NCBI RefSeq assembly: GCF_000826145.2
Contig: NZ_LN651336.1
Span: 291,501-355,500 of the forward strand
Direction: 5' to 3'
Source of the DNA: Sporosarcina koreensis
Lineage (GTDB): Bacteria > Bacillota > Bacilli > Bacillales_A > Planococcaceae
DNA: 64,000 nt
Below are positions 56,956 to 64,000 of this stretch, one piece after another. Position numbers and translations under genes: made by a program. The stretch's first letter is position 1. The number at the start of each line of letters is the position of its first letter. Below the pieces are notes generated by a model. It was not told the DNA's origin. It saw nothing but the letters and a program-made list of their open reading frames with translations, and made no database searches.

Positions 56956-57870
56956 TCACCACGTACGGTCCTGTTCGCGCAGTTGGTCGAACGGGACGCA
57001 CATCTCGATATGACAGGACAGGTTTTCGAAGACAGCGGGAGTCTTTCCGCCGTACTCCCCATCCAGATTGATGAGCACTTCCTCTTCTGATGTTACTTTC
57101 ACAGATTGGGCTTTGCGTGAGATGACGAGCGGATCATTGAGATGTTCCCCCCGTACAGCGAGCGTGACCACCCTGATGAATTCGGCGATGTTGCACTTTT
57201 TCAGGATGAGCACCGTGAACTTCCCGTCGTTGATGCTGGATTCGGGAGCAAGTTTCTCGAAACCGCCGACGGAGTTCGTCAGGCCGACGAGGAACAGCAT
57301 CGCTTCATCGTCAAACACTTCTCCGTCATATTCAATCTTGACCCGGCTTGCGTGGATGGACGGCAGCATCTCGATGCCTTTCAAATAATACGCAAGCTGC
57401 CCGAGCATCGTTTTCAGCCGGGACGGCACTTCATAGGTCAGTTCCGTCATCCGGCCGCCGCCTGCGATATTGATGAAGAACCGGTCGTTCATCTTGCCGA
57501 CGTCGACAGGGATTTTCTTATCCTCCAGGATGATATCGAGCGCTTTGTCGATATCGCGGGGAATCCGGAGCGCCCGGGCAAAGTCGTTCGTCGTGCCCAT
57601 CGGGATCAGACCGATCGGAGGGCGGTTGTCGTAACCGGAAATGCCGGCGACGACTTCGTTGAGCGTTCCGTCACCGCCTGCTGCGATGATCAGGTCGAAG
57701 CCGCGTTCCACTGCCGCCGCGGCTGCAGTTGTCGCATCCCCTTCACAAGTCGTCGCATGGGCGGACGCTTCATATCCTGCCTGTTCGAGCCGGATCAGCA
57801 CCTCCGCCAGGTTTTTGCGGAATGCTTCCCGTCCAGCCGTCGGGTTGTAAATAATACGAGCACGCTTCAT
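56956..57870 (-). CDS. dagK: Diacylglycerol kinase (DgkB/YerQ)
   Basis: 304 residues. Lipid-kinase family: ARIIYNPTAGREAF at the N-terminus, GGDGTLNEVV (ATP-binding GGDGT) near 65-74, IGLIPMGTTNDFARAL, and a C-terminal beta-sandwich domain with GGRMTEL. Phosphorylates diacylglycerol to phosphatidic acid, feeding it back into phospholipid and lipoteichoic acid cycles. Position between gatB and rlmCD matches the Bacillales order. Confidence 0.95.
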   Translation of the reverse strand: MKRARIIYNPTAGREAFRKNLAEVLIRLEQAGYEASAHATTCEGDATTAAAAAVERGFDLIIAAGGDGTLNEVVAGISGYDNRPPIGLIPMGTTNDFARALRIPRDIDKALDIILEDKKIPVDVGKMNDRFFINIAGGGRMTELTYEVPSRLKTMLGQLAYYLKGIEMLPSIHASRVKIEYDGEVFDDEAMLFLVGLTNSVGGFEKLAPESSINDGKFTVLILKKCNIAEFIRVVTLAVRGEHLNDPLVISRKAQSVKVTSEEEVLINLDGEYGGKTPAVFENLSCHIEMCVPFDQLREQDRTW

Positions 57871-57916
57871 ACGTTGTTCCCTCTTTCTTCTGCACTCTTA
57901 CTGACAGAGGCGCGCC

Positions 57917-58486
57917 TTACACGTGCGCCTGCAGTTCAGGCGTCCAGGTGTTTCGGATGTCTTCATAAACTGTCAGCCACAATTCGGGCTTCGCTGTGTA
58001 TTCCGATGTGATCCGTCCGAGGACCGTCCGCTGTTTCTCTTCGAAATCCGGCGCGTCTTTCGGCGGAATCTCTTTCTTCAATTCCATGACGTGTTCCTGA
58101 ATCGTTGCAGCGCGCGGTCCCCACTTTGCGAACACGTCGCCGTCAGCATCGAGCAGCAGGTAGATCGGGATCGATCGTCCGCCGTTCGTCAGATGCCGGT
58201 CGATCAGTTCGGTGTCTTCATCCCGGTACACAGCACGGACGTCGAGGTCCGCGGCTTCCGCAATGCGGCGGAGCACCGGATTGTTCAGCATCGCATCGCC
58301 GCACCAGTCCTCGGTGATGACGAGGATCCGGGGGTTCACTTCCTTCAGCAGTTCGATGAACCCGTCATCCTGCGGCACATCGAATTGTTCGTAGATTGAA
58401 AAGCTGCTGTCTTTATGGTGCTCCATCTTGTCCATATACGCCTGCAGTGAAATCGCCTGTTCAAAGTATTCCAGCTCAGTAGTCAA
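57917..58486 (-). CDS. Thioredoxin-family protein with single active-site Cys
   Basis: 189 residues, TTG start at 58486. Thioredoxin-like fold: ILVITEDWCGDAMLNNPVLR carries WCGDAM, so only the first Cys of a CxxC is present, and SIPIYLLLDADGDVFAKWGP has the cis-Pro. The Bacillus relatives of this size are annotated as thioredoxin family proteins without known partner. AAGGAG is 11 bases from the TTG, a long spacing that lowers start confidence. It lies between gatB and dagK. Confidence 0.8.
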   Translation of the reverse strand: MTTELEYFEQAISLQAYMDKMEHHKDSSFSIYEQFDVPQDDGFIELLKEVNPRILVITEDWCGDAMLNNPVLRRIAEAADLDVRAVYRDEDTELIDRHLTNGGRSIPIYLLLDADGDVFAKWGPRAATIQEHVMELKKEIPPKDAPDFEEKQRTVLGRITSEYTAKPELWLTVYEDIRNTWTPELQAHV

Positions 58487-58556
58487 CAGTCTTCACACTC
58501 CTTTTCTTCAGTGTACCCCCATCGGCGTGCGCAAAGCAATTTTCCAGCAGTCAGGA

Positions 58557-58600
58557 AAACGCCCTGCCCCCGGCTAACGCAGCCGGCGTGCAGGACGTTC
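58557..58600 (-). terminator. Terminator of the gatCAB operon
   Basis: Minus strand: ACGTCCTGCACGCCGGCT, loop GCGTT, AGCCGGGGGCAGGGCGT then TTTCC. The stem is long with one bulge. Confidence 0.75.
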
Positions 58601-58609
58601 CGATAGCCG

Positions 58610-60040
58610 TTATCGTTTGCTGATTTCGTCCAGCAGCAGTTTGTTGACCATCGGCGGGTTCGCCTGGCCTTTTGTCGCTTTCATGACCTGGCCGACGAGG
58701 AATCCGACAGCACGGTCTTTGCCGTTCTTGTAGTCTTCGATCGACTGTTCGTTCTTATCGAGGATTTCCCCGATGATCGTACGCAGGGTGCCTTCATCGG
58801 AAATCTGGACAAGCCCTTTGTCTTTGACGATCTGGGCTGCATCGCCGCCGTTTTCAGCGAGTTCTTTGAACACTTTTTTCGCGATTTTCGACGAGATTGT
58901 GCCGTCTGCGATCAGCTTGACGAGGCTTGCAAGCCCTGCTGGTGTGAGCGGTGTCTCGCCCAGTTCCTTGCCTTCCGCATTGAGGTAGGCGGATACTTCA
59001 CCCATCAGCCAGTTCGAAGCCAGTTTCGCATCCGCGCCCGCCTGTACCGTTTCATCGAAGAAATCGGACATCTCCTTCGTGAGCGTCAGGACATGCGCGT
59101 CGTATGCCGGCAGGCCCAGCTCGCTGACATAGCGCGCTTTCCGGGCATCCGGCAGTTCAGGAATCTCATTCTTGACCCGTTCAATCCAGTCTTCGTCGAT
59201 GACGACATCCGACAGATCCGGATCGTTGATGAACCGGTAGTCGTTCGCACTGCCTTTGACACGCATGAGCACCGTCTGGCCTGTCGCTTCGTCGTACCGG
59301 CGCGTTTCCTGGACGATCTTGCCGCCGGACAGCAGGACTTTTTCCTGTCGTTCGACTTCGTTCGCGATTCCGCGGCGGACGAAGTTGAAGGAGTTCAGGT
59401 TCTTCAGCTCCGTTTTCGTGCCGAATTCCTCTTGGCCGAACGGTCGCAGGGAGATGTTGGCGTCGCAGCGGAGGGACCCTTCCTCCATCCGGACATCGGA
59501 GACACCGGTGTACTGGATGATTGCTTTCAGTTTTTCGAGGAATGCATACGCTTCGTTCGGAGTGCGGATGTCCGCTTCCGTGACAATCTCGATGAGCGGC
59601 GTCCCTTGACGGTTCAGGTCGACGAGTGAATAGCCGCCTTCCGCGTGTGTCAGTTTGCCGGCGTCTTCTTCGAGGTGGACACGTTCGATACGGATTTTCT
59701 TCTTATAGCCGTCCACTTCGATTTCGATCCAGCCGTTCGATCCGACAGGACGGTCATCCTGGGAGATCTGATACGCCTTCGGGTTATCGGGATAGAAGTA
59801 ATGCTTGCGGTCGAAGTTCATGACGCGGGCGATCTCACAGTTGAGGGCCATGGATGCCTTCATGCCGAAGTCGATCGCCTGTTTGTTCATGGTCGGCAGC
59901 GTGCCGGGGTACGCAAGGTCGGTCGGGTGGATGTTCATATTCGGTTCTGCGCCGAAGTGGGCAGGTGCCGGTGAAAAGATTTTCGTATCTGTTTTCAGTT
60001 CAACGTGGACTTCAAGTCCGACGATCGTTTCAAAGTTCAT
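58610..60040 (-). CDS. gatB: Asp-tRNA(Asn)/Glu-tRNA(Gln) amidotransferase subunit B
   Basis: 476 residues. GatB kinase-like module starts [20 protein letters not shown], metal and ATP-binding residues follow ([19 protein letters not shown]), and the C-terminal YqeY-like helical tail ends [15 protein letters not shown]. It activates the Glu or Asp on the mischarged tRNA for amidation. RBS GGGAGGGGAACTGACC; two bases after the gatA stop. Confidence 0.98.
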   Translation of the reverse strand: MNFETIVGLEVHVELKTDTKIFSPAPAHFGAEPNMNIHPTDLAYPGTLPTMNKQAIDFGMKASMALNCEIARVMNFDRKHYFYPDNPKAYQISQDDRPVGSNGWIEIEVDGYKKKIRIERVHLEEDAGKLTHAEGGYSLVDLNRQGTPLIEIVTEADIRTPNEAYAFLEKLKAIIQYTGVSDVRMEEGSLRCDANISLRPFGQEEFGTKTELKNLNSFNFVRRGIANEVERQEKVLLSGGKIVQETRRYDEATGQTVLMRVKGSANDYRFINDPDLSDVVIDEDWIERVKNEIPELPDARKARYVSELGLPAYDAHVLTLTKEMSDFFDETVQAGADAKLASNWLMGEVSAYLNAEGKELGETPLTPAGLASLVKLIADGTISSKIAKKVFKELAENGGDAAQIVKDKGLVQISDEGTLRTIIGEILDKNEQSIEDYKNGKDRAVGFLVGQVMKATKGQANPPMVNKLLLDEISKR

Positions 60041-60042
60041 GG

Positions 60043-61503
60043 TCAGTTCCCCTCCCTTGCAGGCGGCGTCTGCTTGTGGAATTCAGTCGCTTGCTCATAT
60101 GCGTGCGCCACTTTATACAGCAGCGGTTCGTCGAAATGGTTGCCGATGATCTGCATGCCGACCGGAAGTCCTTCTGCAAATCCGCACGGTACGGAGATCG
60201 CCGGGATTCCGGCAAGGTTCATCGGTGTTGTCAGCAAGTCGTTCGCATACAGCGTCAGCGGATCCTTGATGGTCTCACCGAGTTTGTAGGCGTTCGTCGC
60301 ACTCGTCGGTCCGACAATGATGTCGTATTTCTTGAAGACATCCTGGAAGTCCTGCGCGATCAGCGTACGAACTTTCTGTGCGCGTTCGTACAGGTCTTCA
60401 TGGTGGCCGGCGCTCAGTGCGTACGTACCGTACAGCACACGCTTCTTCACTTCATCCCCGAAGCCTTCCGCACGGGAACGCAGGTAGATCTCGTTCAGGT
60501 CCTTTGCATCCTCAGGACGGTAGCCGTACCGGATGCCATCGAACCGCGCCAGGTTGGAAGAGGCCTCTGCCGATGAAATGACGTAGTACGTCGGTGCGGA
60601 GTAACGGGAATAATGAAGGTCGATCTCGTCCACCTCGGCACCGAGGGATTCGAGGACGCCGATCGCCGTCTTCACGGCATCCCGCACTTCCGGCTGGACA
60701 CCTTCGCCGAGGTAGCGCGCCGGCACTGCGATCTTGAGTCCTTTGATATCGCCTGTCAGGGCGCTCCGGTAGTCCGGCACCGCTTTCTCGGAAGCGGATG
60801 GATCCCGGTAATCGGATCCGGCGATCGCGCTCAGCAGCATGGCGTTATCTTCGACCGTCTTCGTGATCGGCCCGATCTGGTCGAGGGATGATCCGAATGC
60901 GACAAGGCCTGAACGGGACACACGTCCGTATGTCGGCTTCATGCCGACGACGCCGCAGAAAGCTGCAGGCTGCCGTACGGAACCGCCTGTATCCGAACCG
61001 AGCGAGAAGAGGACTTGTCCCGAAGCGACCGCAGCGGCCGAGCCGCCTGACGATCCGCCCGGCACACGGTCGAGTCCCCAAGGGTTATGCGTCTTCTGGA
61101 AGGCGGAGTGCTCAGTTGTGGAACCCATTGCGAACTCATCCATGTTGAGTTTCCCGACGATCACCATACCGCTGTCCTTCACGCGCTCCGTCGCTGTCCC
61201 TTCATAGACAGGCACGAAGTTCTCGAGCATCTTGCTCGCGCATGTCGTCCGGATGCCTTTCGTGATGATGTTATCCTTGATGCCGATCGGCATGCCGAAA
61301 AGACCGCCGCGCTGCTCGTCCGGCAGGTTGTCCAGCTGTTCAGCCGCCTGCAGCGCTTCAGTTTCCGTGACGGTCAGGAATGCCTGGATCGGACCGTCCG
61401 TTTCTTTGATGGTCTGGAGCGTTTCCTTCGTCAGTTCCGTCACCGACAGTTCGCGGCTATGTAAAAGTGACTGAAGTTCAGACGCTGTTTTGTTTACTGC
61501 CAT
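60043..61503 (-). CDS. gatA: Asp-tRNA(Asn)/Glu-tRNA(Gln) amidotransferase subunit A
   Basis: 486 residues, amidase-signature family; releases ammonia from glutamine for GatB. Ser-cis-Ser-Lys triad: Lys in GIKDNI near 78, [12 protein letters not shown] with the cis-Ser and nucleophile Ser near 170-180, and [34 protein letters not shown]. Middle gene of gatC-gatA-gatB. Confidence 0.98.
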   Translation of the reverse strand: MAVNKTASELQSLLHSRELSVTELTKETLQTIKETDGPIQAFLTVTETEALQAAEQLDNLPDEQRGGLFGMPIGIKDNIITKGIRTTCASKMLENFVPVYEGTATERVKDSGMVIVGKLNMDEFAMGSTTEHSAFQKTHNPWGLDRVPGGSSGGSAAAVASGQVLFSLGSDTGGSVRQPAAFCGVVGMKPTYGRVSRSGLVAFGSSLDQIGPITKTVEDNAMLLSAIAGSDYRDPSASEKAVPDYRSALTGDIKGLKIAVPARYLGEGVQPEVRDAVKTAIGVLESLGAEVDEIDLHYSRYSAPTYYVISSAEASSNLARFDGIRYGYRPEDAKDLNEIYLRSRAEGFGDEVKKRVLYGTYALSAGHHEDLYERAQKVRTLIAQDFQDVFKKYDIIVGPTSATNAYKLGETIKDPLTLYANDLLTTPMNLAGIPAISVPCGFAEGLPVGMQIIGNHFDEPLLYKVAHAYEQATEFHKQTPPAREGN

Positions 61504-61527
61504 AAGTCAATTCCTCCTCTATACGGG

Positions 61528-61818
61528 TCAATCCAGGATGTTCGGTACTTTGATCATACCGTCTTCGTGCTCCTCGACACTCTTCAGCATATCATCACGG
61601 TCGAGGATGTCCGCAGGCGTGTCTTCACGCAGGACATTTGTAAAGGCAAGCGGATGGGTCATCTTGGCCACATCCGACGTATCGATCTCTTTCAGGCGAT
61701 CCGTGAACTCGAGCAGGGTGTCCAGGCGGTCTGCAAATTTCTGTGCTTCTGCATCCGGCATGTCGATCCGGGCGAAATTCGCATAGTACTGGACTTCCTC
61801 TTTAGTGTAATTGGACAT
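61528..61818 (-). CDS. gatC: Asp-tRNA(Asn)/Glu-tRNA(Gln) amidotransferase subunit C
   Basis: 96 residues, the normal size. Wraps the GatA-GatB interface. VQYYANFARIDMPDAEAQKF and LAFTNVLREDTP are the conserved N- and C-terminal blocks. RBS AGGAGGAGAGAGT. First gene of the operon; 24 bases before gatA. Confidence 0.97.
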   Translation of the reverse strand: MSNYTKEEVQYYANFARIDMPDAEAQKFADRLDTLLEFTDRLKEIDTSDVAKMTHPLAFTNVLREDTPADILDRDDMLKSVEEHEDGMIKVPNILD

Positions 61819-61891
61819 ACTCTCTCCTCCTGGCTTTTATACAGTACGATTCATCATAACACCTTCGATGGATGATGAAAAGTTCCCCCGG

Positions 61892-63019
61892 TCAATAGGA
61901 ATAAATATGGATGGACGGCTCTTCATCCCCCGCATTCTTCGTGATGAGGGACTCCGGCCCATTGCCGGACGTGATGCTCACTTCCACTTCGGTTTTCGGG
62001 TAGTATTTCATGATGAGCGAGGTCATGTACTGTGTCAGCGCGACGACCTCGTTCTTGCCGTAGAACTGGATCGGGACGTTGATCTTGATGGATTCCAAGT
62101 TGTTGTCGCTGTAGAATGCCGTTCCGACGACACTGATGAAACCCGGGAAATAGTCATTGATATCTTGTTTGACCTTCTCGAACCTTTCGTTGACATCCCG
62201 GTAATTGTCAACGTCCGATGAAGCCGGCAGAAGGACGAATTTCTCCTTCACTTCCTTCCAGCCATTCGGTTTGTCTTTCCCTTTGTCGACGTACGCCTGT
62301 GCGAAATACGTACCCGGCACGATGGAATTGCGGGACTGCTGTTTGAACAGGCCGACCGTGATCGGGACATCCCCGACACCGTCCAGCTTGCGCATACGCT
62401 GCACGATCGTCTCCGCCATCTTCATCCCCTGCTGTTCGATCGTCTTGTCAGGGATCTTCGCCTCGGCCGCGTCCCGCTGATAATAGACCGAGTTCATGGC
62501 GAGACCGATGGAGATCCCGGCAAGACCTACTTTCTTATCGCCTGTCTTGACGTAATAGTTCTGTTCGACGATGTGCGCCAGGTACACAGGCGCTTTCTCG
62601 CTGATTTCCTGAGGCGTCATCTTGTCGTTGATGGGCGGGTTGAGTCCGTCGTCGAATTTCGAGCTCCGGGACAGCCAATGAATCGCTGTCTTCTCATCGA
62701 TGAACTGCCCTTCCTGGAAGAAGTGATCGTTCGGATCAAAATGCTTCGCGGACAGCCGGAGCAGCCCTTCTTCGACTTCCCCGATATCATATTTGCTGTA
62801 GACCTGATTGACGATCAGCCCGCGGGTCGCACTTTTCTTGAATGGCAGCAGTGTCCGGTAGTATTGCTCATTCAGCTGTACTTCGGGAATGAGTACGGTT
62901 TCCTGCTCGACGTCTTCGTTCTCCTGGATGACTTCCTCTTTTTCGGGCCCGATCGAGGGGATGCACCCGCCGAGCACGAGAACTGCAGCGAATGCCGGCA
63001 GTGTGAATAACCTTTTCAT
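61892..63019 (-). CDS. camS: CamS family lipoprotein (sex pheromone precursor)
   Basis: 375 residues. Lipobox VLVLGGC with lipidated Cys near 19. In enterococci and staphylococci the cleaved lipoprotein signal peptide gives the cAM373-type pheromone; the mature part with QLNEQYYRTLLPFKKSATRG and YPKTEVEVSI is the conserved CamS domain of unknown role. ATG with AAAGGAGTAAAACAACGT. Position between ligA and gatC is conserved in Bacillales. Eight bases separate it from ligA. Confidence 0.95.
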   Translation of the reverse strand: MKRLFTLPAFAAVLVLGGCIPSIGPEKEEVIQENEDVEQETVLIPEVQLNEQYYRTLLPFKKSATRGLIVNQVYSKYDIGEVEEGLLRLSAKHFDPNDHFFQEGQFIDEKTAIHWLSRSSKFDDGLNPPINDKMTPQEISEKAPVYLAHIVEQNYYVKTGDKKVGLAGISIGLAMNSVYYQRDAAEAKIPDKTIEQQGMKMAETIVQRMRKLDGVGDVPITVGLFKQQSRNSIVPGTYFAQAYVDKGKDKPNGWKEVKEKFVLLPASSDVDNYRDVNERFEKVKQDINDYFPGFISVVGTAFYSDNNLESIKINVPIQFYGKNEVVALTQYMTSLIMKYYPKTEVEVSITSGNGPESLITKNAGDEEPSIHIYSY

Positions 63020-63027
63020 ACGTTGTT

Positions 63028-64000
<973 letters not shown>

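Overview
The window is a continuous piece of a bacterial chromosome, cut at both ends (a secreted protein N-terminus at 1-147; the C-terminal half of ligA at 63028-64000). It looks like Bacillota, order Bacillales, probably a GC-rich member of the Planococcaceae/Caryophanaceae (Bhargavaea-like is a guess). Reasons: strong Gram-positive AGGAGG ribosome sites, many lipoproteins, a T-box riboswitch, the Bacillales block ligA-camS-gatC-gatA-gatB-dagK-rlmCD, a NagZ/AmiE muropeptide locus as in Bacillus subtilis, and a GC-rich coding style that opens long false antisense frames.

Layout. 0-4 kb: secreted muropeptide-recycling operon on the minus strand (AmiE-like serine hydrolase, NagZ, start of a probable NamZ). 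4-8 kb: small membrane proteins, a cold-shock protein, a LysM-GH18 hydrolase, a Fic protein and a tiny ORF with an SSB-like acidic tail. 8-19 kb: minus-strand accessory genes: ABC exporter with an orphan histidine kinase, XRE/membrane-protein pair, VOC, GNAT, a broken NUDIX gene, argS behind a T-box, an APH-type kinase and an orphan response regulator. 19-28 kb: an accessory island that reads visibly more AT-rich, with a Doc toxin and tiny partner, a broken Ltp-type superinfection-exclusion gene, and a divergent cluster of two large PLD-SF2 helicases, each coupled to a nucleotide pyrophosphatase (NUDIX or MazG-like). This cluster is a main candidate for an undescribed defence or genome-maintenance system.

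28-37 kb: bile-acid/sodium symporter family protein, D,D-carboxypeptidase, pyruvate oxidase, then DUF4396 and YdhK divergent from a two-component system plus a BNR-type lipoprotein, followed by a striking 52-bp tandem array (14 copies). 37-43 kb: zinc ribbon, LURP-one-like protein, a NUDIX-ASCH fusion, glutaredoxin, DUF4256, then a four-gene operon (ABM monooxygenase, helical protein, cobalamin-binding protein with the W-x9-EH photoreceptor signature, PAS/RsbR-type STAS protein) that looks like a B12-based light or redox input into a stressosome; this is the second main candidate. 43-49 kb: YlxY-like deacetylase, Ca/Na antiporter behind a structured leader, BCCT betaine transporter, and a lipoprotein nuclease with EF-hand-like repeats. 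49-64 kb: UvrA-like ABC protein, rlmCD, cytochrome bd operon with two tiny membrane ORFs, NUDIX, dagK, thioredoxin-like protein, gatCAB, camS, ligA.

Three repeat families are visible: a dispersed imperfect palindrome (8.3, 19.7 and 20.8 kb), the 52-bp array at 37 kb, and 21-bp period arrays at 53 and 56.8 kb. No rRNA, tRNA, CRISPR array or complete insertion sequence was recognised.
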